Shown: in pieces, positions 25,134 to 36,142 of the stretch | How the letters are laid out: the number at the start of each line of letters is the position of its first letter | Position numbering within the stretch: the first letter of the stretch is position 1 | Assembly: GCA_944326265.1 (NCBI GenBank) | Contig: CALVDE010000017.1 | Span: forward strand, 81,000 to 144,999 | DNA length: 64,000 nucleotides | Direction: 5' to 3' | From: an uncultured Bacteroidales bacterium | Lineage (GTDB): Bacteria > Bacteroidota > Bacteroidia > Bacteroidales > UBA932 | Notes under the pieces: model-generated | Seen by the model: only the letters and a program-made list of their open reading frames with translations | Databases searched by the model: none | What the model was told of the DNA's origin: nothing | Program-made: the position numbers and the translations under genes

Positions 25134-26852
25134 ATGAAACAGCTAATTTTAATTTTTATTTCATCTTTGTTCTGTCTGATGCCTTACTCATGTTCTATGG
25201 TTGAGACAAATTCTTTTGGAAAGAAAGAAGATAAGTCGGTTAAAGGCATAAAAAGTATGTTGCCTGACCGCATCTGTGTGTTCGCTCCATCAGAATTGTA
25301 CGCATTGTCTTCGGTTACAAAGTCAGGGACACTGCCTCCTGATATTTATATATCTTCGGATAATCTTGATTTTGAAAGTATTAAGACAATGTCAAATGAC
25401 AAATATGACTATATTCAGATACCGATAAAGACGGAGGGAATGCCGGATAGCAGCGTTCTGAGGTTTCCTGTGATAGAGAACAGCAGTAGCCCATATTCGT
25501 CTCCTGGCGAGATCAAGACTTTTCTTGTGATACAGGACAGCAGGGACTCGGCAAAAAATAGAATTATTAATGTTGTGATGATGCTGTCTCAGCCAAAATA
25601 TATGACGCAGGCGCAGCTTGATAGCGTGGATTTCTTTTATGGAGGACATTTCAACGGTGCATTGATTTATTCTGATGTGAATGGAAAAGTTCAGAAGGTG
25701 GAAATGGTCATTAATGGTGAGATCAATCGAACTGGTATTGTTGCTAAGGAATACGGACCGTCAGATACTGTGCTGGTGAAAGTGAAAATAATTGATGATG
25801 TAAATTCTGGCTCTCCTGCGTTTTCATCTGAATCGGTTGTCCAGTGTGATGAGGATGAAATAGAAATACTGAGAGAAATAGTAGTAACACCGAGAAAAGA
25901 ACCATGGGATAACAGAAAAGATTGGAAGAGTGATGAGCCGGATCATCCGAGTAGTAAAAGAGAGCCGCATGAAGTGGTTTTGTATGTTGATCAACCTTCT
26001 TTCCCAGGAGGTGAAGGACAGGCATTCGAAGTCTCAGTAAGAACAGTGGGAAGAGGAACCGCTACTGGAGCGGGATTCTATAAAGTCGGTCAAATGGTGC
26101 ATTGTTCGGCTTCTCCAATGGTGTATAGTGAAACTCTAGTTTCAGAATTCGTGTCATGGAGTGGATTCATGTCTTCAACAGAAGAAACAGTGACATTTAC
26201 AATAAATACAGTTATAGCGGAGTACAGCCTGACAGCCACTTTTCATGATTATGTCCCATGCGAGACAGGTGATAAGCGGGATCCTTTGCTTGATATGCGG
26301 ATTTTAGGAACACCTGGCAGTGGCATCGAGGGAGGATGTTTCGGCAAGACCAGATCAAATGGTACACGTATGCATAGAGGAATGGATTTCGGATGTCCTA
26401 TAGGTACGCCTGTTTATGCTACAATCTCCGGCCGTGTGTGGGGGACAACCCGTGGACTGCCTAATGGTTTGGACTGGCCAACATATGAAAAGGCCTGGAG
26501 GAATTATGGTGATACAAAATTGGCAAGGATTACATTTAACTGTGGAAACAGGATATTTATCACCGGGAAAATTGACGGGGAGGAGGTGACGGTTGCTTTT
26601 TTCCACCTTCAGAATCTTTTTGTAAAGGACGGGGACAAAGTTACTGTCGGGCAGATGATAGCGCAGTCCGGCAATACAGGCAATGCCTCCAATCAGGGCA
26701 GTTCTGGCCCTCATCTTCACTATCAGGTGCAGTGTGCCGGTAAAACATCGGCTGGTAAGGATACGACCATATATCTTAATCCTGAGTTTTATATTCATAG
26801 TCAGTTTGATGATGATGGTGTGCAGACGAATCCATGCAATCAAGATAATTAA
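25134..26852 (+). CDS. M23 family metallopeptidase lipoprotein
   Basis: This 572-residue protein, starting at the Met that gives a lipoprotein signal (MKQLILIFISS...PYSCSM, Cys near 21), has a long N-terminal region of unknown fold (25-240), a Glu/Arg/Asp/Pro-rich linker with the IVVTPRKEP segment, a beta-rich domain (about 285-385) and a C-terminal LytM/M23 domain. Zinc ligands are visible: HRGMDFG (H-x3-D), and PHLHYQV (HxH). M23 enzymes cut peptidoglycan or glycyl peptides. The frame is also open from 25098, but that start lacks a signal. It diverges from the ATPase gene (123 bases between starts) and shares its AT-rich composition, which may be coincidental or mean they arrived together. 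Confidence 0.8.
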   Translation: MKQLILIFISSLFCLMPYSCSMVETNSFGKKEDKSVKGIKSMLPDRICVFAPSELYALSSVTKSGTLPPDIYISSDNLDFESIKTMSNDKYDYIQIPIKTEGMPDSSVLRFPVIENSSSPYSSPGEIKTFLVIQDSRDSAKNRIINVVMMLSQPKYMTQAQLDSVDFFYGGHFNGALIYSDVNGKVQKVEMVINGEINRTGIVAKEYGPSDTVLVKVKIIDDVNSGSPAFSSESVVQCDEDEIEILREIVVTPRKEPWDNRKDWKSDEPDHPSSKREPHEVVLYVDQPSFPGGEGQAFEVSVRTVGRGTATGAGFYKVGQMVHCSASPMVYSETLVSEFVSWSGFMSSTEETVTFTINTVIAEYSLTATFHDYVPCETGDKRDPLLDMRILGTPGSGIEGGCFGKTRSNGTRMHRGMDFGCPIGTPVYATISGRVWGTTRGLPNGLDWPTYEKAWRNYGDTKLARITFNCGNRIFITGKIDGEEVTVAFFHLQNLFVKDGDKVTVGQMIAQSGNTGNASNQGSSGPHLHYQVQCAGKTSAGKDTTIYLNPEFYIHSQFDDDGVQTNPCNQDN

Positions 26853-26868
26853 TAAATATCACAATGTT

Positions 26869-27432
26869 ATGAGTAGAACGATGTTGATTGGCCGTTCGGC
26901 GGTATTGTTGCTGTCGTTGCTGGCGGGCGCGGTGGTGTCTGCGCAGCCCAGGAATGAGTTTGAAACAGTCGGTGGTCTGACGATAACCCGCAATTACAGC
27001 GGAAAAGAGATAGTCTCCATGCTAGGCGAGCCGGATACAGTGACAATGGAGGCATATATTTATTATCACTATAGTATGGTGCCCCGTCATACTTCAGAGC
27101 GCGGCCCGTTGCCGGAGGAAGAGGTCCTGACGGACTCGTTCGGATTCACGTCATATCCCGGCGGAGTGTTCAACTCATATTTCATCTATACCGACAGATA
27201 CGCCTTCACCCATCCGTCTGTTCCGGGCGTTAGTGTCCGGGTCGGGGATCCGATATCCAAGGTGCGTGCGTTTCCCGGCACATTCCATGATAACCGATAT
27301 GGCGACGGAAAAGGGGAGCTGTACTGGTGTCCGGAAGGATTTCCGGAGAAACAGGTCGACTGGATGATGTATCCGTACTTCTGCTATGACTCGAAGGGTA
27401 TTATTACAAGTATTGAGCACTATTATGATTAG
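26869..27432 (+). CDS. Small secreted protein of unknown function
   Basis: This 187-residue protein has a signal peptide (MLIGRSAVLLLSLLAGAVVSAQ) and no domain I recognise. The early part has a pattern GLTITRNYSGKEIVSMLGEPDTV that resembles the start of SmpA/BamE-like folds, where a short helix carries a GxP motif, but this is weak. It follows the M23 gene by 16 bases and may be in its operon. The codons for its signal peptide contain a 19-base sequence that occurs again just after its stop, see the repeat at 26886-27454. Confidence 0.6.
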   Translation: MSRTMLIGRSAVLLLSLLAGAVVSAQPRNEFETVGGLTITRNYSGKEIVSMLGEPDTVTMEAYIYYHYSMVPRHTSERGPLPEEEVLTDSFGFTSYPGGVFNSYFIYTDRYAFTHPSVPGVSVRVGDPISKVRAFPGTFHDNRYGDGKGELYWCPEGFPEKQVDWMMYPYFCYDSKGIITSIEHYYD

Positions 27433-27454
27433 GCAGATTGGCCGTTCGGCGGTA
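26886..27454. repeat. 19-base direct repeat pair flanking the small secreted gene
   Basis: GATTGGCCGTTCGGCGGTA occurs at 26886-26904 (inside the signal peptide codons) and at 27436-27454 (4 bases after the stop), 550 bases apart. A 19-base exact match is unlikely by chance. It may be the scar of a tandem duplication or a past recombination. Confidence 0.75.
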
Positions 27455-27476
27455 CGGACCTGGTAATATGACAGAA

Positions 27477-27518
27477 GCCTCTCAGGACCTTGGCAGTCAG
27501 TGTGCCGGCCTGAGAGGC
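27477..27518. terminator. Bidirectional terminator between convergent genes
   Basis: GCCTCTCAGG (27477-27486) and CCTGAGAGGC (27509-27518) form a perfect 10 bp stem with a 22-base loop. It lies between the small secreted gene and the stop of the caspase gene at 27542. T-runs are short on both sides. Confidence 0.6.
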
Positions 27519-27541
27519 TTTGTCTTACGTCTGTTTCCGGG

Positions 27542-30283
27542 TTATTTGAGGACCTTGGTGCTCCAGTCGGTCCATTCCGGTGATACAAGTACCTGAGGGG
27601 ACTGCAGCTTGCCTGATACGGCAGTCGCAGCCTCCACTTTCTCGCGTGTCGTGTTGTAGAGGTCGCCCAGGGAGATATTGCCGCCGGCATCCTGGATGGT
27701 CTTGATCAGATAGTATGTAAAGTATCCCTGACGCTTGTCGTAGTATACGCTGGATGTCTGCTCGCCAGAACTGGAAGAGAAGCATATCAGCTTGCCGCCC
27801 AGCATGGAGTACTTGGGCACTACGCGCACTCCTTTCTGTGCGACCAGCGGCTCCTTGCTCTTGTAACCACCGCTGAAGCAGGCGTCAAGGAAAACGTAAG
27901 AAGCCTGGCACGGCACTTCGGACAGCTTGGCATACAGCTCGTTGAGTGAGATTCCCAGCTTTATGTACTTGCCTGTCACGTCCACGGGCAGCAGATAGGG
28001 CTCGCGTGATGACTCGTCGTTGCTGCCGTGTCCGGAATAGTAGAAGAAAAGTTCGGCATCCGGCGTGGCCTTGCCTATATTGATGAGCCAGTCGATAGAC
28101 TCTCGCATTATGCCGGCCGTAGCATTGTCTATGAACCGGATATGGTCGTCAGGAATGCCGAATGTGCGGACACAGTATTCCTTGAAGACTATGGCGTCGT
28201 TGCAGGCGAAGGGTACGTTGATCTCAGCGCTTCCTCCCACTATTGAGTAGTCCTCGTTGCCTATGATCAGCGCGTACCGGTTGGGATGCGTTATGCCGGC
28301 CGGAACGTTCTCAAGCAATTCTGATTCCATGGCCAGAGTGTAGCCGGTGTTGACTGCAGGACGTTCGTCCAGCTTGCCCTCTATGACTATCTTGTTGGCG
28401 GTGGAAAGGTATTCGCCCAGTTTGACCTTGAATACGTCCTGGACAAGAGCGAACGTGGAGCCCTCGGAGATCTTCACGGCTATGGGAATGGAGTCAAGGT
28501 CAAACCTCTTGTTGACAAGAAAGTCGAAAGTCAGGGGCACCACTTCTCCCGGCTGTATCGAGTCCAGCACTGTCTCGATGTTGTCTGTGGGGATGATGTT
28601 GTCGGGGCACTCGAATGAGACCCGGGTCTCCTTTGCGGACATGCGGCCTGTGTTCTGTACGGCTACGATAAGCTTTCCTCTGTCACCCAGCGTGATGGAT
28701 GTTCCTCTTGCTGACATGTACTGATAGTCGGCAATCAGCAGATTGGGACGGGCCATGTCCTGGATGTTGACCACCAGGCTGGAGGGGTCGGCGTCCATGC
28801 CGCTTTCCTCAAGAGTGTACACCGTTATGTTGGCTTCGGCAGTCGGTGCGGCTTCGCTCATCACATATCTGAAAGTGAAGTCCTTGGTCTCTCCGGCCTT
28901 GATTATGCCTGCATCGATCTCCCTGGAACCTTCAAAATAGCGGTCCAGGCCGCTGTTCTCGGAGAGCAGTATCTTGACGTTGTGGGCATCGCCCATTCCG
29001 CTGTTGTTCACGGACAGGGATATGGAGAAGCTTTCGCCTGCGTCGATCACCTTGTTGGCGTTGGTTTCCGTGAAGCCTGTGATAAGGGTGGTCAGTACAG
29101 GCGGCTCTCCCTGGAACACTGCACTGACGGTGTCTGCGGCATTGAGGTTCATGGCCAGCTGCCGGTAGTTGTTCAGTCTCTGCTCGAACGAGCTGTATGT
29201 GTCACCGTCTGCGATGATGGACAGCAGTACTGTGGCTTCTGCAGTCATGTCCATGAACTTGTAACATTCTTCGAGACCTTTCATGTAGACAGCGGACGTG
29301 GGTTCCTGCGCGAGTATTTTCTCGAAGTATATCCTCGCATCGTACAGATAGGGATAGGCCTGCTGCTTTAGCTTCATGGCTTCGGCCTCGTCAATCACCG
29401 CGTAGGCGTGATTGTTGATCTCTGAGCCTATCTTGAAACTGCACTTTGCGACACCTTTCATGATCGCCAGATCCTCCGGGAAGAAGGACAGCAGTCTCTT
29501 GTAGATGCCCAGGGCTTCTTCCGCGTTGCCGGCGGCCTCTTCCATCCTGGCCTTTATGGGAAGCACGTTGATGTCGTTGGGGTCAACGGCGAGGACTTTG
29601 TCTATGGTGCTCAGCAGCTCCTGCTGGTTCTGAGTCGCGATGTACAGGTTGATGAGGTTGTAGTAGAAGTCCAGTGTGTTGGGGAACTGCGCAATGGCCT
29701 TGAGCAGGACTCTCTCCTGTTCGGTGTAGTTGTGCTCGGACAGATAGATCATGTTGAGGAAGACGATGCAGTCTTTGGCCCGTTCCGGCTCGCCGGTGGA
29801 GAGGTACTCGTTGAAGCACAGGGCCGCATCGGCTGTCTTCTGGAGCTTGTAGGCCGAGATGCCGGTGTTGTACACGATCTGCGGATAGAGCTCGTCGCGG
29901 CCGCTCAGTTCAGTGGCCAGTGACGGATTCTTGGGCAGTGTGATGTATGCCATTCCGAACTGGTAGGCCATCTGGGTGTCGTTCATGTTGGAGAAGAACA
30001 TGGCCGCGTTCTTCAGCACGGGGTAGATCTGCGTAAGCCTGTTCTTCGCGGCATTCATGGCGTTAGGGTCGGAGTAGGCTTCCAGCAGCTGTGTGTAGAG
30101 GGTGTAGCTCTGGTAGAGATGACCGTACATTTCCGTGCTGTTGTCGCCCCTGGCGTTCTCGTACAGCACGTACTGCTGGTTGGCGCGGGACAGGACGGAC
30201 TGGGCATCCTGACCGTAGAGTCCGTCGCTTGCGGCTGCCAGCAGCAGCAAGGACAGCAGTATGATTGATGATTTGCCTTTCAT
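27542..30283 (-). CDS. Caspase-like (C14) protease with TPR and Ig-like domains, secreted
   Basis: This 913-residue protein has a signal peptide (about 1-24), a long helical region with TPR-like repeats (about 60-350: TLDFYYNLINLYIATQNQ, NAEEALGIYKRLLSFFPED), Ig-like/CARDB-type beta domains (about 400-620: FSISLSVNNSGMGDAHNVKI, GKLIVAVQNTGRMSAKETR) and a C-terminal caspase domain. The catalytic pair is His752 in YYSGHGS and Cys802 in LDACFSGG. Metacaspase-like enzymes of this kind are thought to cut after basic residues, but specificity cannot be read here. It follows the WD40/OmpA-like gene by 11 bases, so the two form an operon. A Bacteroidetes-specific stress or surface-signalling role is inferred; no substrate gene is visible. 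Confidence 0.88.
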   Translation of the reverse strand: MKGKSSIILLSLLLLAAASDGLYGQDAQSVLSRANQQYVLYENARGDNSTEMYGHLYQSYTLYTQLLEAYSDPNAMNAAKNRLTQIYPVLKNAAMFFSNMNDTQMAYQFGMAYITLPKNPSLATELSGRDELYPQIVYNTGISAYKLQKTADAALCFNEYLSTGEPERAKDCIVFLNMIYLSEHNYTEQERVLLKAIAQFPNTLDFYYNLINLYIATQNQQELLSTIDKVLAVDPNDINVLPIKARMEEAAGNAEEALGIYKRLLSFFPEDLAIMKGVAKCSFKIGSEINNHAYAVIDEAEAMKLKQQAYPYLYDARIYFEKILAQEPTSAVYMKGLEECYKFMDMTAEATVLLSIIADGDTYSSFEQRLNNYRQLAMNLNAADTVSAVFQGEPPVLTTLITGFTETNANKVIDAGESFSISLSVNNSGMGDAHNVKILLSENSGLDRYFEGSREIDAGIIKAGETKDFTFRYVMSEAAPTAEANITVYTLEESGMDADPSSLVVNIQDMARPNLLIADYQYMSARGTSITLGDRGKLIVAVQNTGRMSAKETRVSFECPDNIIPTDNIETVLDSIQPGEVVPLTFDFLVNKRFDLDSIPIAVKISEGSTFALVQDVFKVKLGEYLSTANKIVIEGKLDERPAVNTGYTLAMESELLENVPAGITHPNRYALIIGNEDYSIVGGSAEINVPFACNDAIVFKEYCVRTFGIPDDHIRFIDNATAGIMRESIDWLINIGKATPDAELFFYYSGHGSNDESSREPYLLPVDVTGKYIKLGISLNELYAKLSEVPCQASYVFLDACFSGGYKSKEPLVAQKGVRVVPKYSMLGGKLICFSSSSGEQTSSVYYDKRQGYFTYYLIKTIQDAGGNISLGDLYNTTREKVEAATAVSGKLQSPQVLVSPEWTDWSTKVLK

Positions 30284-30294
30284 AAGCTTAATGA

Positions 30295-32415
30295 TTAGTT
30301 GAATATATTTCTGAATTTGATGTTCACTATGATTCTGCGGAACTCACCGCCACGGACGTCGCTTACCTCTGTGCGGAAGTTGTATACGCATTTGTCCTTG
30401 TTGGCGCTCAGTTCCTCCACGTTGTTCTCAAGCCATACCTTGACGCTTGCGGCGCGGATGAATGCCAGCTGCTCGTTGTTGCGGATGTCTGTCTCGTCCG
30501 TGACGGTCATGCTCGAGAGCTCGTCCTTGGCGTAATAGGGAGTCTCGTTGAACTCGCCGCAGCTTCCGTCATAGAGTATGCGGCCTACCGGGATGGCATC
30601 GGCCGATCCCGTGATGGTGATTTCTATGCTGCCCGCCTCTTCTACGTATTTCTTCATGTCTCCGGACAGGGCGGTCCTGATGGCCTCAAGCATCGTGAGA
30701 GCGGCATTGGACTCCTCTACCATGAACTTGCCCGGGCCGAAGTCCTCCTGGTAGGAGAATCCCTCGGACACGTCGTACTGATAGCCGAGGTTGTAGTTGT
30801 AGATCTTGTTGCCGTCGGCATCGAAGTCGCTCTCGATCTCGGTGTTGATGGTTATTTCGGTCTTGTCCGTGATGACGTTCTCCTGTTTTTTCTCCTCCAT
30901 GATCTCCTGTGTCTGCTGCTGCAGGGCCTCCATCTCCATGTTTACCGTCTGAAGCATGGCCACGGGAATGAATTCCAGGCTCTCCTCCTCGAAGCTGATG
31001 TCTTCGATGATGTAGCTCCTCTGGTCGAAAATATAGGTCTTGTCCGTAGTCTGGTTGACCACCTCGAGATAGACGAGCTGGAACTCGTCATTCTCATCCA
31101 GGGTGTAAATAGGATTCTCGTATGAGAGGTTTCCGGTGCGCACGTCCTGGAAGTCTTCCTGGGGTATTTCCAGCTTGATGGTGTTCAGTTCCTTGAACTT
31201 GATGTCTATCGCGTGGTTCTCGGTGTCATATTCTTCAGCGATGAACGGGTCTTCCAGCCTGATGCTCTGGGTCGCGATAGCCGTGGCTGCCTGGTCCAGC
31301 AGCATACTCTTCTGTCTGGCGGCGTTCTCGTCGGTTACTCTGACCCGGTATTCGTCCATCGACTCGCCGTCCATCTGCCTGATCCAGTCGGCCATCATCT
31401 TGTCCACCTCCTCGCTCAGCCTGGACTTGTAGAGCGGCGGCAGGGACGACATATCCCAGAACACGACTTTTTCTCCTGTGTTGTGGCTCAGGGTGGTGAC
31501 TTCGTTGTTGGTGTGGAAGTTGAGGGCCAGGACTCCGTCTATGGGAGTGCCGTCTGCCGTGCCTGTGCGGAACACGGTCCTGCCGTTGATCAGGTTGTAC
31601 ACGATAATCGAGTCCCGGAGGGCGTAGGCGATATATTTGCCTTCGGGATGCCACGAGGACTGCACTACATCCCTGATGCCTTCTGTAATTACCTTCCTGT
31701 CGTAGTCTATGGAGTTGACTATGTGCAGGCCGGCGGTGTCGCAGCTCACGGCTATCTCCCTTGAGTCGGGGGAGAATGCTATGTGGTTGACCGGACCTGC
31801 GAAGCGGACGATCCTCCTGAGCTCCGATGTTCCGGTGTTCCAGATGTCCATCTCACTGCCCCGGGCGGCGGCGATATAGTATTTGTTGGGACTCATGGCT
31901 ATATGGTCATAGACTTCCCCGCTTTCGATTATCGCCGTGGGCCTGTAGTTCTCGGTGGAATACCTTATAATCTGTCCGTAGGAGTCGGCTGTGACCAGCT
32001 CACGGGCATCAGTGGAGTAGGCTGCGGCCGTTACAGACGGGACTCCCTTCTTTTCCTTGTCCAGGACGAACGGGTCGGTGCGCTTGACCCCCTTGATCTC
32101 GGCGAGGATGCGGTTGCGGTCCCGGTTGGAGATGATGAACACGTTCCTGCCGTTGCGGTAGGTGACGGCTATGGACGCGCCCGTGGGGTTGATATGGAAG
32201 TTCTCCACGCTGTAGTCGTAGACAGGACGGTTCATGAGGTTGTACAATGTGCCCTCGTCGCTTTTGTAGATGATGCTGAATCCTCTGAAGCGGACATCTT
32301 CATATTGCCTGTCGATGGTGAATGTGGACCGCTCCGTAATCTGGGCGCCGAGTGGTGCGGAGACGGAGAGCGCGGTCATTGAGAGAAGTAGTGTTCTGAA
32401 AGTCTTGAAGTTCAT
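30295..32415 (-). CDS. WD40-repeat protein with OmpA-like C-terminus, partner of the caspase
   Basis: This 706-residue protein has a signal peptide from the Met at 32415 (MNFKTFRTLLLSMTALSVSA). The first half has WD40/propeller repeats (RNVFIISNRDRNR, PVNHIAFSPDSREIAVSCD, SSWHPEGKYIAYALRDSIIVY). A mixed Glu/Gln-rich helical segment (about 480-530) follows, and the C-terminal 130 residues resemble an OmpA peptidoglycan-binding domain with an insertion: ITITGSADAIPVGR then NNEQLAFIRAASVKVWLE, equivalent to the GHTD and N..LS..RA.AV motifs. So it may anchor to peptidoglycan and hold the caspase through its propeller; this is inference. A TAATTTTG box on the minus strand at 32439-32446 could be its promoter. 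Confidence 0.75.
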   Translation of the reverse strand: MNFKTFRTLLLSMTALSVSAPLGAQITERSTFTIDRQYEDVRFRGFSIIYKSDEGTLYNLMNRPVYDYSVENFHINPTGASIAVTYRNGRNVFIISNRDRNRILAEIKGVKRTDPFVLDKEKKGVPSVTAAAYSTDARELVTADSYGQIIRYSTENYRPTAIIESGEVYDHIAMSPNKYYIAAARGSEMDIWNTGTSELRRIVRFAGPVNHIAFSPDSREIAVSCDTAGLHIVNSIDYDRKVITEGIRDVVQSSWHPEGKYIAYALRDSIIVYNLINGRTVFRTGTADGTPIDGVLALNFHTNNEVTTLSHNTGEKVVFWDMSSLPPLYKSRLSEEVDKMMADWIRQMDGESMDEYRVRVTDENAARQKSMLLDQAATAIATQSIRLEDPFIAEEYDTENHAIDIKFKELNTIKLEIPQEDFQDVRTGNLSYENPIYTLDENDEFQLVYLEVVNQTTDKTYIFDQRSYIIEDISFEEESLEFIPVAMLQTVNMEMEALQQQTQEIMEEKKQENVITDKTEITINTEIESDFDADGNKIYNYNLGYQYDVSEGFSYQEDFGPGKFMVEESNAALTMLEAIRTALSGDMKKYVEEAGSIEITITGSADAIPVGRILYDGSCGEFNETPYYAKDELSSMTVTDETDIRNNEQLAFIRAASVKVWLENNVEELSANKDKCVYNFRTEVSDVRGGEFRRIIVNIKFRNIFN

Positions 32416-32438
32416 AATCAGTAGGGTAAATGATTTGA

Positions 32439-32446
32439 CAAAATTA
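32439..32446 (-). promoter_or_regulatory. Promoter -7 box of the WD40-caspase operon
   Basis: CAAAATTA on the plus strand is TAATTTTG on the coding strand, 24 bases before the ATG at 32415. The 110 bases between this gene and atpD are AT-rich and serve both divergent operons; a TATTTTTTG stretch at about 32484-32492 may be the atp -7 region. Confidence 0.45.
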
Positions 32447-32456
32447 ATGAAAATAA

Positions 32457-34030
<1,574 letters not shown>

Positions 34031-34031
<1 letters not shown>

Positions 34032-34279
34032 TGGAACTTTTGATTGTATCACCTGTCAGGACCGTATGCGATACGGATGTGGTCAAGGTCTTCTTCCCCG
34101 GTGCCGCCGGCGGACTGGAGATTTTCCCCGGCCATGCTCCTCTGCTTACGTCCCTTGCACCCGGGGAGATTGTCTATACGGCCCCGGACGGGAAGGAGAC
34201 GGCCGTTGCGGTCCGGGCCGGCTGCGTCCGGCTGCTGAAGGACAGGATCGAGGCATGTGTTGAGACAGTGGAGCCATGA
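34031..34279 (+). CDS. atpC: ATP synthase F1 subunit epsilon, short form
   Basis: This 82-residue protein has the epsilon beta-sandwich (LLIVSPVRTV...GAAGGLEIFPGHAPLLTSLAPGE) but ends before the C-terminal helical hairpin of the E. coli subunit. Short epsilon subunits of about 80 residues are usual in Bacteroidetes; loss of the helices means the usual epsilon inhibition of ATP hydrolysis is probably missing. It overlaps atpD by one base (TAATG) and atpB by four (ATGA). Confidence 0.93.
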
Positions 34280-35373
34280 GAGCGTGGAAATACATATTGC
34301 CGTTGATTATGCTGGCGTTGTTCTCAACGCTTCCGGTCCGTGCCGCAGATGAGCCGGAGAACGGGCAGGAGGAGGGTTTCAGTGCCAAGGATGTGGTCCT
34401 GGGTCATTTCGAGGACAGCTATTGGTGGCATATCGGCACATTCGGAGGCCGGGAGCTCAATCTGTATCTGCCGGTGATAGTCCGCAGCAGGACGGACGGA
34501 TGGTGTGCGTTCTCTTCCAGGCATCTGAGCGGCGGAGCTTCTTACAGGGGGCTGAGTATCGCCGGGGACGGAAAATACAAGGGCAAGGTGGTGGAGACTC
34601 TCTCCGACGGCAGTGTGGTCCGTCCGTTTGATCTCTCCATAACCAGGACAGTGGCCGCGCTGCTGCTCAACAGCGCGTTGGTGCTGGCTCTGGTGCTCGG
34701 CGCGGCAAGGTGGTACCGGCACAGGAAGGTGACCGAGACTCCTCATGGGCTGGCGGCCCTGATGGAGTGGGCGGTCGAAACGGTTGAGGAAGATATTATC
34801 AAGCCCGGTGTAGGAGAGAACTGGCGCAGATTCGCGCCTTTCCTTCTTACGGTCTTCTTCTTCATCCTGATCAACAATTTCATGAGCCTTATACCGTTCT
34901 TCCCTGGAGGAGTCAACGTGACAGGCAATATAGCGGTGACCTTCACTCTCGCGCTTGCGTCGTTCATCGCGATCAACCTCTTCGGAGGCCGGGAGTACTG
35001 GAAGGATATTTTCTGGCCGGATGTTCCTGCATGGCTGAAAGTTCCGGTGCCTCTGATACCGCTGATAGAGTTCGTGGGTATTTTTACCAAGCCGTTCGCC
35101 CTTATGATCCGACTCTTCGCCAATATGCTGGCAGGTCATGCTGCGATTATGTGCCTGGTATGTGTGATATTCGTTACGGCAAGTATGGGCGCGGCCCTGA
35201 ATGCATCCATGACAGTGGTCTCGCTGATATTCGCGGTATTCATGAACTGTCTGGAGGTGCTGGTGGCATTCCTGCAGGCATACGTGTTCACCATGCTGTC
35301 GGGCGTGTTCATCGGACTGGCGCAGGGTGAGGAAGGAAAAAGTAAAAACAAGAAACTGATAGAAAACAGATAA
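34276..35373 (+). CDS. atpB: ATP synthase F0 subunit a
   Basis: This 365-residue protein is the proton-channel subunit. It has an N-terminal signal-like segment and an extra extracytoplasmic domain (about 25-120, DSYWWHIGTFGG...) typical of Bacteroidetes subunit a, then five or so membrane helices. The channel arginine lies in KPFALMIRLFANMLAGHA (the Arg of LIRLFANM). The C-terminal LEVLVAFLQAYVFTMLSG helix is conserved. It is longer than the E. coli protein (271) because of the N-terminal domain. Start overlaps atpC; atpE follows after 17 bases. Confidence 0.96.
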   Translation: MRAWKYILPLIMLALFSTLPVRAADEPENGQEEGFSAKDVVLGHFEDSYWWHIGTFGGRELNLYLPVIVRSRTDGWCAFSSRHLSGGASYRGLSIAGDGKYKGKVVETLSDGSVVRPFDLSITRTVAALLLNSALVLALVLGAARWYRHRKVTETPHGLAALMEWAVETVEEDIIKPGVGENWRRFAPFLLTVFFFILINNFMSLIPFFPGGVNVTGNIAVTFTLALASFIAINLFGGREYWKDIFWPDVPAWLKVPVPLIPLIEFVGIFTKPFALMIRLFANMLAGHAAIMCLVCVIFVTASMGAALNASMTVVSLIFAVFMNCLEVLVAFLQAYVFTMLSGVFIGLAQGEEGKSKNKKLIENR

Positions 35374-35378
35374 AATAA

Positions 35379-35606
<228 letters not shown>

Positions 35607-35621
35607 TAAGGAGGACTGGCT

Positions 35622-36140
35622 ATGGGACTGCTGCAACCGGAACCGGGATTGCTTATATGGATGACCATAGCGTTCCTCATTGTCTTCGGACTGCTGGCCA
35701 AGTTCGGCTTTCCGGTGATTCAGAAGACTCTTGACGAGCGCAGGAAGTACATCGACTCGTCCCTGGAGGCTGCCGGAGAGGCCAGGCGCAGGCTTGACGG
35801 GCTGGAGGCAGAGATGGACGGGATGCGTCAGGAGGCACGGAAGGAGAGGAACGAGATCCTCAAGTCCGCAGCTGATGCCCGTGAGAAAATACTCTCGGAG
35901 GCAAGGCAGCGTGCGGGCGAGGAGGGTGAGCGGATTATTGCCGCCGCCAGAATCAGTGCGCGCAATGAGGGCGAGGCTATCGTCCGGGACGCACGGCGTC
36001 AGGTGGCCATGCTCTCCATAGCCGTCAGCGAGAAGGTGCTGCGCGGCAGGCTGGAGGATGAGCGGGCTCAGACCGAGCTGGTCGAGAAACTCATCTCGGA
36101 GATAGAGCAGAAAGGTAAAGTCAGTGACAAGGAGGCTTGA
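35622..36140 (+). CDS. atpF: ATP synthase F0 subunit b
   Basis: This 172-residue peripheral stalk subunit has one N-terminal membrane helix (LLIWMTIAFLIVFGLLAKFGFPV) followed by a long charged coiled coil (about 35-165). The start of the cytoplasmic part (ILDERRKYIDSSLEAA-like) fits the family. It sits between atpE and atpH, with the stop TGA overlapping the ribosome-site region of atpH. Confidence 0.95.
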   Translation: MGLLQPEPGLLIWMTIAFLIVFGLLAKFGFPVIQKTLDERRKYIDSSLEAAGEARRRLDGLEAEMDGMRQEARKERNEILKSAADAREKILSEARQRAGEEGERIIAAARISARNEGEAIVRDARRQVAMLSIAVSEKVLRGRLEDERAQTELVEKLISEIEQKGKVSDKEA

Positions 36141-36142
36141 CA

